DNA of 64,000 nt from Paramacrobiotus metropolitanus (lineage: Eukaryota; Tardigrada; Eutardigrada; Parachela; Macrobiotidae), in NCBI RefSeq assembly GCF_019649055.1, contig NW_026570337.1, positions 124,001 through 188,000 on the forward strand. Direction: 5' to 3'. The translations under genes were made by a program, and so were the position numbers. The notes beneath the pieces are model-generated. The model saw nothing but the letters and a program-made list of their open reading frames with translations. It did no database searches and was not told where the DNA came from. Below, in pieces: positions 41,030-52,801 of this stretch. Each line of letters opens with the position of its first letter. Position 1 is the stretch's first letter.

Positions 41030-42610
41030 TGTGTGTGAACAGGCATGCAGCCTGGATAACGCGGTGCTGGCGGTGCAGAACGGGCTGAAACAGCTGCCGC
41101 AGAAGCTTATTTTGGCGCTGCGCCATCTGGGGATTCCTCAGATCGAGCATGCAGAGCGACCCGGAGCAGGTGATGGCCGCCTTCGACAGCTAGATCAGCG
41201 CGGAGGACGCCGGGCTGGTGGAGTTCTTCCTGGTCAAGGAGGCGCGCTACCAGCTCAAACTGAAGAACGACAAGGAGCGCGCCATGCAGATCCTCCGGCT
41301 GGGCTTCAAAAAATACCCGGTAAGCGGCGATGAATTTATATGTATCATTTAATTACCGATTAAATTGGATAATTATTTTATACAATTTTCCTACCGGTTT
41401 CTTTGAAATATTGTTTTATTGATAATTTAATTTGATAAATATTTTGTATGGTATTATTATTGGCTCAGTTTAATTATTATTTTATTACTAATTCGATTAG
41501 ATAAATTTTTATGGAGTTTTATTGCTAGTTTAATTTAATTAAAATTTTATTACAGTTTTTTAAAAATATTTTTCTTGATTATTGTACTTTTTTAAATTGA
41601 CTGATGTTGTTGGGCAGATGAGCGTTAGTCTGGCAATATATTATACCTTTTATAATTCACTTACTGTTTTTTTTTAAAGACAGTTTTCACTGCATTTGAT
41701 TTATTTATTTGATTATCATTGTTTGATTCGGCTGTTGTTTATTTGTTTGGATTTTTCAAGTGGGAGTTTACCATTTTCGATATCAGTATTGTAAAGTACT
41801 GTGAATATAATTTTTTGTTTCGTTAATTTTCAGTAGAAGTACTTAACTAAATCAATAATAAATAAATTACAAATTACTGGTAACTGTGGTACGTCACCGT
41901 ACGTGATTTGATTTGAGTACGTTATCTGATTTGTGTTGACGTTGTTTCTTAGGGAGAGCAGCGTGAAGAAGCCCTTTGAGCCCACCTCCTCCCTCCCGAC
42001 CACGCCCATGACGACCCCCGCGGTTGTGCCGCTGGCCAGTCTGCTCGGCTACCCCGCGGTGACCGCCGCCCCGCCTTCCTGGCCGCCGATGCTGGACGTG
42101 CCACCCCCCGCAGCGCCCACCATGGTTAGTCTGGGAAACGTGCTGTGCATCGACAGAAATGTTTCTCGGAATATTCTGCTAATTCTTTTCTGAATACTAA
42201 TAATTTTTCTCAGTTTTCTGTTGCATGATTTTCCTGAATATTTTGCTAATTTTTTCTGAATATTCTGCTAATTTTTCTGAATATTCTGCTAATTTTTCTG
42301 GATATTCTGATAATTTTTCTGGATATTTTGCTACTTTTAAGAATACGTAGCCAATTTTTTTCTGAAACATTTACGGACTTTTCTGAATATTTTGCTGATT
42401 TTTCCTGAATATTTTGCTGATTTTGCTGAATATTTTTGTAGGCGGTCGGCCCGGCGATAACGTTCCCCGGTACCCGCCCCCCCCCTCGGTCGGGGTGGGT
42501 GTGTCGGCCCCCTCCCCCGCCTGACCCACGGTCCCGCTGCCCCGGCCTACGGCGTCCCTCTGCCGCCGCAGACGGCCGTCTCCTGGCACGCCTGCTAATT
42601 GGCATTTTTT
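41030..42610 (+). pseudogene. Three GC-rich exon-like islands, possible HAT/TPR-type gene fragment
   Basis: Island 1 (41036-41320) encodes LDNAVLAVQNGLKQLPQK in one frame. In another frame it encodes AEDAGLVEFFLVKEARYQLK and ERAMQILRLGFKKYP, ending at a GTAAGC donor. The latter resembles half-a-TPR repeats of RNA-processing factors such as CstF-77 or Prp39. A TAG lies between DS and ISAED (41190-41192). Island 2 (41953-42123) follows a TTTCTTAG acceptor and encodes a Pro/Ala-rich stretch. Island 3 (42442-42610) follows TTTTGTAG and ends at TAA. These islands are far richer in GC than the surrounding AT-rich introns. Family assignment is weak. Confidence 0.3.
42165..42440. repeat. Minisatellite of ~20-bp CTGAATATTTTGCTAATTTTT units
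   Basis: About 10-12 degenerate units with the core TTTCTGAATATTCTGCTAA run between islands 2 and 3. Units vary in length and sequence. Confidence 0.85.
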
Positions 42611-43696
42611 AATCATTTTGCCGGGTTTACTCGTTGCCATTGGTCGATTAATTTGCTGAATATTCGCTTGTTGGCCGTGTTCGCTAATTTTGATGATTTA
42701 GGCGCTGATGAGCGTTGCGCAGCGGAATGGGCATTTAAGTGGCGGCTGATGGCGTGTGTGCTGCGAATAAATCCGAGTAGCTACTGAATCACAAAACACA
42801 CTTGATGAATAATAATAATAATAATGATAATGTAACGTTCGATTATTTCCACGTAAACATATGTACATTAAATTCTCGCAGTGTTGGTAGTTGATTTAAA
42901 GACATAAGATATAGACAAATTTTACCGGCATTTCGTCGTTGCAGAGATAAAAGTGTTTGCAGGATAGTAAGGGTGTGGATGACCTTTACGGCTTTGCGAT
43001 GGCAGTAATCGGTTCTTTCTTGATGTTCATCTGTTCACGTTGCGGGCCACGAGAAGAGCTCGCATTTCAAACTGGTGGAGAGGGGCAAGAAATATAAGGG
43101 CATTTTTACCTCTTCACCGGCGATCAATAAGTCAAAGTGGGATTCATTGCGTAACAACTTGTGAAAAATTCTGGTAAAAAAGGTATAAAAAAATTAAATT
43201 ATTAAAATTTGATTACAATTTTAAATTAATAAACTGCTAAAAAAAATTAATCGCAAATTTATAATTTATCTTCTCCTAATTATTGGTGATTTTGGGAATT
43301 AAATGATCATCGATTTCAATAATGTTTTTAATAAATTTCGCTGTTATTAGCGAATCAATTTACCACACGAACCAATCCACGAAATGAGAAAGCAAAATTA
43401 AACTGATCAACACAAAAGCAAAAAATAAAACCAGCATCAACCGGGTAATTAAGAAACCACGCCGATGAAGAGCAGATAAGGGCCGGCGCCTTTGCGGCTG
43501 TTGTAACCGGCATCCGCCGCGCATTCCGGTCAAATTATTTGCTGATTACAACACTCAAATTTAAGGATGGTTCACGGGTGGCGTAAATGGAAATTCCACG
43601 GCGGTTATTTGTTTCCCGAATTCTAATGCGAAATATTTCCAAACGGAAAATGTAGAAGCCGACTCAGTGTACCTGCTGTGCTGACACCTAGAAGGA
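42611..43696. other. Intergenic; upstream flank of Kv copy 3 begins near 43.5 kb
   Basis: No gene seen from 42.61 to 43.5 kb. From 43500 the sequence aligns with the copy 2 flank at 35950. Confidence 0.45.
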
Positions 43697-44118
43697 AACG
43701 ATTGTGTTTGCGCGCCACCAATACGTTAATTGTGGGAGCGGATGCACCCGACCTGTCTGGACTCTATCAAATAAAGATCACCCGCAGGATGACGATCAGG
43801 TATCACGGTGTCGTTTGTCACCCAGAGTAGCGCCGGAGTATCTCAGTGGAGTGCTAGTGCGGAGATGGATTCACTGCTGGATAAACTAATTATCTTACGG
43901 TTAGTACGGAAATGGTAGTTATACAAGACCGCCTGCAGTTCGGTTAGCGCCTGGCAAATAACGATTAATAGCGCTGCACCATAAGGGCAGGGCGATAGAC
44001 GCTGGTGCAGCTGCATCGGATGAAGCCAGTATTGTATATGGAAAAAGTAACTGCGCTGTTGTTACGGTCAGCCAGAAACGCCTTTCATTCTCTTGAACCG
44101 CTGTTGTCTACCGTCAAA

Positions 44119-46641
44119 ATGTCGAATCAGACGTAGTCACGTAGTTACGCCCCATGTCAGCGGCACCATATTTAAAACCGAGCGGAACAGTTTACTAAGA
44201 CATCCACATACATATGTGTGCAAACTATTCCAGTCCAATCTTCCCGAGTACTTTCTGGCTGGCAATCCCACCCTTTTCGGCTATATACTGGATTACTATT
44301 GCGCCGATCTGATGATTTTTCCCGAAGGAGGATATGCGCCGCAGAAGTTGATAAAGAGTTGGTATCTTTCGGACTATAACCGGAATTATTGTGCTGCTGT
44401 TGCATTGCGAAGTATCGCAATTAGAAACGTGCGATGGAGGAACACCTGACCAGCAATCCAGCGGATGGAGAGAAGAACACCATCGGAAGACCTTTCGATC
44501 TGTCGGCCCGAATTCGCAAAGGTTTGGATGACCCACTATCGTCAAAAACGGGACTGATCTGGTATTTCGGTACCAACGTCTTGATAACAGGTAACTTGTC
44601 AAAATTAATGAGGTTCTATCAACTACGTGCAGATATATATACATAGATATACATATATATATATATATGTAGATGTATATATAACCAATAATATGTATAT
44701 GTATAATAATAATATATATACATATGTAATATGTATATGTAGCCACATATGTATATACGTATATGTAATATGTATATGTATAATATGTATATATAATAAT
44801 ATATATCTTCTTGCCTATATAATAATAATATGTACGTAATATGTATGCGTATATAATAATGCATATGTATACATGTATATAATACATGTAATAACATATG
44901 TATATATGCATATGTATATGTATATGTATACATGTATAATATGTATGTAATATAACATATATGTATATATGTATATAATATGTAATAATAATAATATGTA
45001 TATAATGCATGCTAATAATAATATATATGCATATATGTATATAATGCATATATGTATGGATGTAATAATATGCGTGAATATATATAATATAGCATATACG
45101 GTGGATGGAGAGAATTTTGCTTCTTTTTGCGCTTCACATGATTAACATGTTCGTGCGCGCTAACATCCGGTAAAATGGTTTGCGTCAGGGATTGTGTATT
45201 TTCACAGTGACGTTGGTACTTCACATCATCGAAATGGGCTTCTGTGGCACACAAGAACCGCAATCATCTTCCTGTACACAGCGATTGAGTCGGATTCTCT
45301 TTCCTCTGGACGCTGTATACGTGACAGTATTTACCGTGGAGTACGCGCTCAAAATATATGCTGCGCCCAAGATTGGAACGTTTCTGTTGAGTTTCACCTC
45401 GATTTGCGATGCGGTATGTAGACAGATCTCATAATTATAACTGCATTTGCAAAGATGTTGGAATATTCGCGCATATTATTACGTTATGCAGGTCTTTATC
45501 ATCTGTTCTTGCCCAAGATTAATCTGGGCCGCCGAAGTCAACCAATACAATTTGTTTGTAATCATCGCCGCTCTCCGTATGTTTCGCACCTTTCGTAAGT
45601 CCGACTCGTAAGCGTTGTAAAACGTGAGCTTGTTAAAAGCATAATTTGCATAAATTGTATGCATGAGAAGCGTTTATAGACTTGCACCGCTTTTACCGTA
45701 TTTATCAAACTATAAACTTCCTCGTAACTGGAAGCATCTGTATTTGCGTTTCTGGATTGATAATTCCTCCTCACACCATGAAGAGCAGTGGCGAAGAAGC
45801 TCTTTTTCGATTCGTCCTGCAGATCTTAGGCATTGCGGTACTTTGCGCTTCCATAATGACGTTTTACTTCGAGAGAGAATATCCTGAAACACCGATTGTT
45901 TGCGCACCGAACGCAATCTGGTACAGCGCCTTCACGATGGCGACCGGTGGGTAAGTGCAACACGGGCTGACACATGCATCCTACTCTAGCCTTATCTGCA
46001 TTTAATACGCGCCGATCGCCTAAATGTACGAGCAAATATGTACGTGCATACATAGATGTAACTTAAATTATACAACGTAGATATATACATATATGCATGT
46101 AGATATAAGCATACATATACGTATATACGTACATACATATGCGCCAATAGCATACATATAAGAAATTTTTACCACCACTACGGTAAAATATCTTGATTGT
46201 TTTTTATACATAAGGAAAAAGGGAAGCTGCTGCATTACGCGGATAAGGGCGTATCTACTTACGTACATTAAGAACACGTTATAGCGCATCTCTTGTTACG
46301 ATCAATCTCCCAGCCACGAGAAAATGTAAAAAATTAAACGCTCTCATTACAGCATGACCTTTGTTAGATACGGCGGCCTGATACCAAAGAGTATCCTTGG
46401 AAAAATCATCGCCAATATTTGCAGATTAATTGGTGCATTTTTTTGACGTTATCCCTGCGATCATAATGATGTATGTGAACGCATGCACGGCTTATGACCA
46501 CTATTGTCGCTTCCGTGAAAAGGTAATTACTGGCCAACCGCCAGAACGTTACTGCCAACATGGCAATGCAATGGTTTAACTTATTCTACACAGACAGAGA
46601 CCCAACAGGCTCCGCCGGATTCAGCGCAAACAGCAAACTGA
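44119..46641 (+). pseudogene. Kv channel copy 3: multiple disabling changes
   Basis: Exon matches: 44119-44590, 45208-45413, 45492-45594, 45755-45950, 46368-46522, 46594-46641. From the ATG the frame meets TAG after five codons; the T1 sequence needs shifts near the start and near 44330. Exon 2 and exon 3 are in frame and well preserved (FTVEYALKIYAAPKIGTFLL). The exon 4 acceptor reads TTTCTG instead of TTTCAG. The filter start is ATGG rather than ATVG. Exon 5 is 4 bp longer than in copy 1, with a run of seven T, and shifts the frame in S6. Exon 6 aligns with the short C-terminus of copy 1. Clearly a pseudogene with recognisable structure. Confidence 0.85.
44630..45095. repeat. (TATATG)n-type microsatellite in intron 1 of Kv copy 3
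   Basis: About 460 bases of TATATG, TATGTA and ATAATA words. It expands intron 1 to about 617 bases versus ~150 in copies 1 and 2. Both strands give meaningless Tyr/Ile-rich open frames. Confidence 0.95.
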
Positions 46642-47533
46642 TGTCTCGTTATAAAGACGACACGGTGTTTCTGTATATGTTGTATTCCGGATCATTTATT
46701 CCTATTTTCGATGCGACGACAGCGTGCGGATGCTACCTGTAGAAACTTGGAAAGAAAACGCGATATGTGTGATGGGTACATTCCCTGAATAGGACGACCT
46801 GCAGGAGGTGTTCCTGTTATGAATACCACTTGTACAGTATGCTCATGTAGCGTTAATTACCTCGTATTCAAGTAACATAACCACAGGCAATTCTGTTAAG
46901 GCCAACAACAATGATTATGCTACGTGAGCTTATAATAGCCATGGTCATTTTTATGTCATTATGTTCTCAGTTTTACTTGTATCAAAATCGGTGCATGTTC
47001 AGGGGAAATGTTATTAACGTGTCGGCGTCTAGTTAGCACTGTCTCAACATTCACACTTTTCGCAATACCGGCAGCCGTGCGCGTTTCTTGCGTTTTCTGG
47101 AAAAAATATGGTGTGATTGACCTTTCATCGGTGTTCTGGCAATTACTTTTAATATTTCTTGTGGGTTTGTAATTTATGCAATGCCATGTAGTGCAGTTAT
47201 TTGGTTAAGTCTGAATACCGCAAAAAAACACAAAAAACATTAAAGATGTGCTTTTAGTAATAACAGCAATGAATTTAGTACAGCTCCACAACACATACAG
47301 ACAGATACATACGTAGTCACTACATACAGTACATAAATTAATGAAATCAATTAATACATGCAGAATAATTATACATACAGACTGTAACATACGTAAAACT
47401 CTCATAATAATTTAATTTGGAAACCGATCCGTAATAGTGCGAGTATATCGTGCTCGGCTCTATACAGCGAAAGGTCAACGGTAGCGTCATTATAATTATA
47501 GCATCACACACAAGACAGATCAAGTAACTTGAG
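46642..47533. other. 3' flank of Kv copy 3; no gene seen
   Basis: Matches the copy 1 and copy 2 3' flanks in parts (GAGGTGTTCCTGTTATG... versus 39200). Beyond 47.0 kb nothing is recognised. Confidence 0.4.
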
Positions 47534-47899
47534 ATGGATAACATTATTCAGAGGAGCGGATTACCGGGCAGCTGGTTGTGCGCCATCAGCCTTCCGGTGG
47601 CGATAAAAAAGTTAATTCTTGTTTGCCGGATTAAGGATCATAATTCTTCACCTAAATTGTTGTTCATCGGATTGATTGGCTTATTTGGCAACGTGGTGAC
47701 AATATGCTGCGCGATTCCAGTGGATATAAGCTGTGCGTCATTCGTTTTCCGTCTATTATTCCGTACTTGCTTTTATGCCCAGCCGCTCTTCTCGAGATCT
47801 GTTCAGACATTTGGTCTGCTTATTGCGGAGTTAAACGTAAGCCATGGTGACCTTTATGCCAAAGTATTTCATCATTTTTATGGTGATCGCGTACGTTAA
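47534..47899 (+). CDS. Candidate small membrane protein ORF
   Basis: ATG at 47534, 121 residues. Contains hydrophobic stretches KLLFIGLIGLFGNVVTICCA and SCASFVFRLLFRTCFY that could be membrane segments. A possible donor (AAC|GTAAGC, about 47836) lies before the overlapping next ORF, so the two could be exons of one gene. No family recognised; it may be fortuitous. Confidence 0.25.
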   Translation: MDNIIQRSGLPGSWLCAISLPVAIKKLILVCRIKDHNSSPKLLFIGLIGLFGNVVTICCAIPVDISCASFVFRLLFRTCFYAQPLFSRSVQTFGLLIAELNVSHGDLYAKVFHHFYGDRVR

Positions 47900-48158
47900 T
47901 GGCAGTCTCACGTGCGTCTCCTTCGCCAAGTTTCGTAACGCATCCATTACTGTAAAGTTGATCGACAATGGTGAGACCCTTGAGCTGACCGACCTGCCAC
48001 CTGCCAGACTTTGTTTTGCCCAAACGCTCGAAGGGACCATCTACTTAGTAGAAGAATGCTGTGCATGCCCTGTCCAGCAGAAGAATCCACTAGCTCCACA
48101 ACCTGAGCCTCCATATTCCCCGTTTATGGGACTGGCCATTATTGTCTCGGCAAATTGA
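47844..48158 (+). CDS. Candidate small secreted protein
   Basis: ATG at 47844 (a second ATG, in frame, at 47856). The N-terminus MPKYFIIFMVIAYVNGS looks like a signal peptide. The ~85-residue mature part has five Cys including CCACP, one NAS glycosylation site, and a Pro-rich end. 104 residues in total. No family recognised. Confidence 0.35.
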   Translation: MVTFMPKYFIIFMVIAYVNGSLTCVSFAKFRNASITVKLIDNGETLELTDLPPARLCFAQTLEGTIYLVEECCACPVQQKNPLAPQPEPPYSPFMGLAIIVSAN

Positions 48159-48426
48159 TGGTGCAATGTTTAGCTTTCTGGACGTGGCTTTATGAGTTAG
48201 TGGCTTATAATCCGTCATGTTGTACATACAGAAATTGACTGAATATTATATATAGTTACAACAGCTATTTTAGTCTTAATAAATCGGCAATGATATGGAT
48301 CGATTTCTCTACTCCTGAAATTAATGAAATTATAACAGAGGCAGCCATAAGTCGGCTGTCCGTGATGATCTCAGCGAGGGAGGGCGGTCAGATGAAGATC
48401 CTGTCTGTTGAGGAAATTCCGAAAAA

Positions 48427-48493
48427 TGGCGATGGAGCGGAATCGAACCGCTGGCTACCGAGTGAGATCCACGTAGCTATCAAAGCCATCGCC
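48427..48493 (-). tRNA. tRNA-like relic with perfect B box
   Basis: On the minus strand the segment begins GGCGATGG and ends CCATCGCC-A, a fully complementary acceptor-like stem. The T arm is perfect: AGCGG TTCGATT CCGCT, and GGTTCGATTCC is a consensus pol III B box. The middle (D and anticodon arms) is short and does not fold normally: 67 bases in all, with a CTAC/GTAG stem only. It is probably a decayed tRNA or a tRNA-derived SINE head. Confidence 0.4.
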
Positions 48494-48529
48494 GCTGTTG
48501 GCGAAGATCAAGATATTTGTGCTTGAGCT

Positions 48530-49470
48530 TGAGCCAACCAGGTAGGCGGCGGATGGGCGGCTGCTGTGTGTAAAGAGGATTCTCCTCTTACAAAATAATA
48601 ATTTAGAAATAAAAGTTCTCGTTCTATTGACCTGCGATTGTATATAAACAGTAATTACAGTAGTAGAGACTTTTATTTTTCATCTTTCCCAAACAAATAT
48701 TTTGAAATTTGCTTCCAACTCTTAGGATACCAGTTCTTAATTTTTGCGATCATTTTAATTATTAATAATGTTGAGTGGGTGAATGGCTTCTCTTGCCGCC
48801 TGCATCGTAAACCTTAACAAATACGTATAAGTTAAAACGTCGAACACATTACACAGTCGACAAAACTACGTACATACGTACTGTAATTAATTTACACAAT
48901 ATTAGTTATATGAATACTAATCAGCTGTGCCAGAACCTCGGCCCCTCTCCTTTGAGGCAAATGATCTCGGCTTCTACTTCACCAATTTTCCTACTTTAAA
49001 GTGCATAAGAATTCTCGCAGCGCAGCGGTGGATCTAAGATGGTTAACTTTTTGCCAAAATCATTTGGCTGGGTCCAGTGGTCAGCTATAAGCTTGTTACC
49101 ATGGACGCGATAAGAAATGCATACTGTTCTAACACAAAACTTGACCCAGAACAGTATATCTGTGCCTCTACTCAACAATACTTAGAGCACAATGCAAAGT
49201 AAAAAATTCATGATAAAATGGCAGTATCAGCCGACAGCGCAAACTGCAACTTATGTAGAGTATATGTTTCGATTAACTTATGTAAAATCACTACAGCGTG
49301 TCAAAATAATTATTGCTAAATACACGTACAGGTTTCGCAATATTTTGACAGTTTGTAAGCAACTAGAATTCAACACATCCTTGGAATTACTTGATTCTTT
49401 TAGTCATCAGCCAATATTCATCCGTGCTCGGCTTGTAATGGGTTAATTTAAGCGTTTCACTTTATTGTTA
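48530..49470. other. No gene seen
   Basis: AT-rich sequence without convincing coding signal on either strand. Confidence 0.4.
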
Positions 49471-49477
49471 CTATTAC

Positions 49478-49859
49478 CAAGGTGAATGGGCCCCTATTGT
49501 GACAGCTGGCGAACAGAGGCTCACGGTAGTGAGGAAACAGGCTTTATTGTGTGATAGCAATAAAGTACAGCACTGTGCGTGAGCAAAATCATGACTGACA
49601 AGAATGATCGGCTGAATGAGCCGTAACATGGAAAATGGCTATCTGCGGCACTGGGCTAATCCAACACGAGCGAACGAACGCTGATTGGCCGAGACGTATA
49701 GCCGTAGGCGTGGTAAGGCGTAGCCGAGCCAGAGTCGAGGCCGATGTGGCGTTCGACAGCGAGGGCGACAGGGTGTGAGTCAGCACACCGGAAGAGGGAC
49801 TGTCGCTGGCTGCCTACTCGTAGGCTGCCATAGCGACTGGCCCAACACTATCCACCTTG
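49478..49859. mobile_element. 382-bp inverted-repeat element with 7-bp target duplication
   Basis: The ends are CAAGGTGAAT and, inverted, ATCCACCTTG. Flanks are CTATTAC at 49471-49477 and 49860-49866. Sub-terminal GGGCC words are also inverted. The interior contains CACAATAAAG on the minus strand and is GC richer than its surroundings. No ORF. The CARNG-like terminus would suit hAT or P superfamilies, which make 8-bp duplications; only 7 bp match here. Confidence 0.65.
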
Positions 49860-50640
49860 CTATTACTAGTACTATTGCAACTTTTAATTGTAAAGCAGTA
49901 CGAACAAGAAAAATCTTGTGGGTACAATGAAAAGCTTCTCTTAAGTCAGCACAATTTTATAAAGTTATAGGCGTATTTTTTGTTGCAGAGAATGACCCGA
50001 TCCGAATCAGCCATTCTGAGCAGCAGAAATCATTACCGCGCCGTGCCGTCATTCTCCATGCACAGCATTATCAGTTATCACCTTCCGGATTTCCGCCGAC
50101 CATCCTCGCCGTAACCAAAGCCGTAACCTTAGTTTAATGTTCCCGTCAAAAATTGTTTGCATGCGCACACAGCGTCATATGGATTTATATGTACTTTACA
50201 TTTATATGTACTTTACATTACATAACAAGTGTACTTATTGTTGTGAATTGTCCTGTGGACGCACACGTCAGTAAAAACCTCGTGAATAGTCAGTAAGTTT
50301 AGAGATTACTTTATATTGAAGTTTGGTTTTAAAGACATTACAGTCGCTTTCGATACGCGTCCAAAAATATGTATTGCATGGCAATAAATATGGCATATCC
50401 ATCTTATGTGGCAATAAATATGGCTAAAGCTGACGTGGTATATAAGCACCATGTAAAGCCACAACTTCAGAGTTCCCGGCTGACGGCAGCAAGCACGAGG
50501 AGTGCTTGCCCCAGCAACTGTTAGCCCCATATAGGTACATAATTACATTCAGTATAATATAAGGTATGTACAAAATAATCAAAGTAATCAATACGGACAT
50601 GCACTTTCCTTGAACTGAACAGTATTTAACAATACTAGCA

Positions 50641-50760
50641 GTGGTTGCGAACCACATTATTGGTTGCGAACCACATTATTGGTTGCGAACCACATTATTG
50701 GTTGCGAACCACATTATTGCACGCGAACCACATTATTGGTTGCGAACCACATTATTGCAC
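50641..50760. repeat. 19-bp tandem repeat GGTTGCGAACCACATTATT
   Basis: Six units in a row, two with GCACGCGAACC or GCACGAGC at the start instead of GGTTGCGAACC. Each full unit contains GGTT-GCG-AACC, which can fold into a 4-bp hairpin. Confidence 0.95.
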
Positions 50761-51454
50761 GAGCGCGAGCGCCAGTACCACTGGAAAATGGTAATGGGAT
50801 TGTGGAATTGGAAAAGCGTGCCATACGCCCTTCGTGGCGTCAGGCAAATTTTATGCTCTTGACGAAGACTTATTGTAGCACCTCGCGCTTCGCGCTCGGT
50901 GCAAACAATACAATGTGTTTTCTTAATTATTTCCATATAATTCTCGACCCATGAAGGAACAGACTACATCTGCAATATGGTTACAAAACCCTCTGGATGT
51001 CATCAACCTTAAGACTGGAAAGCCATCCGGTTCCTGATATCGAATATTTCCTGTTATGTACAGAGTAGTGACTGCACAGCGCCGCCATTTTTCGCGTATC
51101 CGCGGACTTGAAATGCGGGTTAATACTGCAGTGCTTAATTACAGACTAAACAATACCGGAGAGTGGTGCAGTTATTATTATGGAGGGTCCTTTATGCGCG
51201 GTTTGATTACTGTACTGTGCAATCACAGCGATCCGCTGCTACTTGTTACTAGGGTAGCGATTAATCCGGCAATTGCCGAGGTATCAACAAATTTTTTGTT
51301 GAACTTAAAATTCATACCATAGAAAAACAATAATACAATGAGCTTAAAATATTTTTTTCAAAATTTTTGCTGCAGTAGTTAAAATTTGAAGGGTAGGTGG
51401 AAATTCCACCGACTGGGCATTGACGATATACAATATGTATGCAGTACTATGCAC

Positions 51455-51580
51455 GTAATGACACTAACGATTTTGGGTGTTTTTTCAATGTGTAAATTTA
51501 ATCATTTGAATTAGTGTAAATCGGCGCATGCTTATTGTCATTGTGTGCTGGCTGACTAGCCGAATAAATAATAATACGTA
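51455..51580 (+). repeat. 3' end of the LINE-type family seen at 59.4 kb
   Basis: ACTAACGATTTTGGGTGTTTTTTCAATG ... TTAGTGTAAA ... GCTGACTAGCCGAATAAA matches 59404-59508 in the same order. The upstream part (51.05-51.45 kb) shows no conserved ORF. Confidence 0.55.
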
Positions 51581-52253
51581 TAATACGGCAATGCGGTTGC
51601 ACTGCCGGTGCGACACCACACAAATTCCTTTGTACTCAACGTCGTGGCCACTTGATCTACTCGAATCAACCTGCTGGTAATAGCTGTTTACGATAGTTAG
51701 TTTATGCCAATTAATTCATCATGAAACGATTCACTGTTGAATTTATAATCGAAAAAAACTGTGGTTTTCGGTCAGTATGTAACAGGGTCATGATGGGCTG
51801 CGCCAGCTTACATGTGCACAAAACTGATCGCGCCAGCCATATTTATGCTTGGCAGCTTCGATCATAACGTCGTTCTATTGTTCTTCCAGGCTCCTTGATG
51901 CAGTGTCATGTAGCGGCTACAGTAGTGGTCTTTCTGAACGGAAACAGGACGCAACTGATAGCGGCTGGGTTGTATAATAGGTTAACGAAGCCGTCACTGG
52001 GAGTTGCGGAATAGCAACCGGTTGAGGTACCAGAACGGATCATATTGCACTCGCGAAAAATAAAAAAAATACATACATAAATAATACATAATACATAAAT
52101 AAAAAATACATCACTGTTTTATAGGCCAGCAACACAACGGCAGCATGTTCAAACGTTTTAGTTGTCAAACTGCGTTACTTCCGTGGCGAACAACAACCAA
52201 GAGCTGCAGTACCTCTATATAACGATTTAACGCTAACGATAAGCGATTTAACG

Positions 52254-52801
52254 CTAACGGAGCAGCTCCGCGTGGGCACGCAGGTTGTTCTGCGGATCAT
52301 TGTTGGCTCGGTGATCTTCTGGCTGTTTTGTCAGTGCCGCCAGTATGTCAGCGACAAGAACGGTCCATGTCTCCAACTACACCTGCACAGGCCAAGTAAG
52401 TGCTCCTACGGCCTTAATAATGTTAAGAACTTGAGAACCAGTAATATTGTTGGTGATTGATCGACTATGAGTCATTTTCGTGTCAGTTTTGTGTAATAAG
52501 ATGTTCATGGCGGCAGGTGACTGCAAAGGCCCGGAGGCCCAGAAACCGGATCAAGGAAAGCGCACAACCTGGTGGAGGAAGAATCCTGTTAAAGGGCGTC
52601 TCTTTGCAGTGGCTGTCATCTTGTTGGTGGCTTATTTACTCGACTGCGCGCTGGACGGCGCACCACAGGCGAGTGGTAAGTAAAACTACGGCCCGATTTC
52701 GCATGTTACTCGACATTTGGTCCTTACAGAACCGAAACCTAAAAATTCTTCGAAGAATGAATAGAGTAAACAACCGATTTATATTTACAGTAACCCAGTG
52801 A
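52254..52801 (+). pseudogene. Two-TM membrane protein, copy A (N-terminus not found)
   Basis: Three exon matches to copy B: up to 52395, 52517-52675, 52791-52801. The first encodes VVLRIIVGSVIFWLFCQC, a transmembrane helix. The second begins DCKGPEAQKPDQGKR and has a second helix (FAVAVILLVAYLLDCAL). The third adds V-T-Q and a TGA. Splice phases agree. I find no ATG or signal peptide upstream like that of copy B, so the copy is truncated or uses a distant exon. Confidence 0.5.

Noticed and set aside
44225-45049. 274-residue minus-strand Tyr/Ile/His-rich frame
   Set aside because: Translation of the TATATG microsatellite plus antisense Kv exon; not a protein.
48290-48526. 78-residue ORF
   Set aside because: Overlaps the tRNA-like segment; no domain or coding signature.
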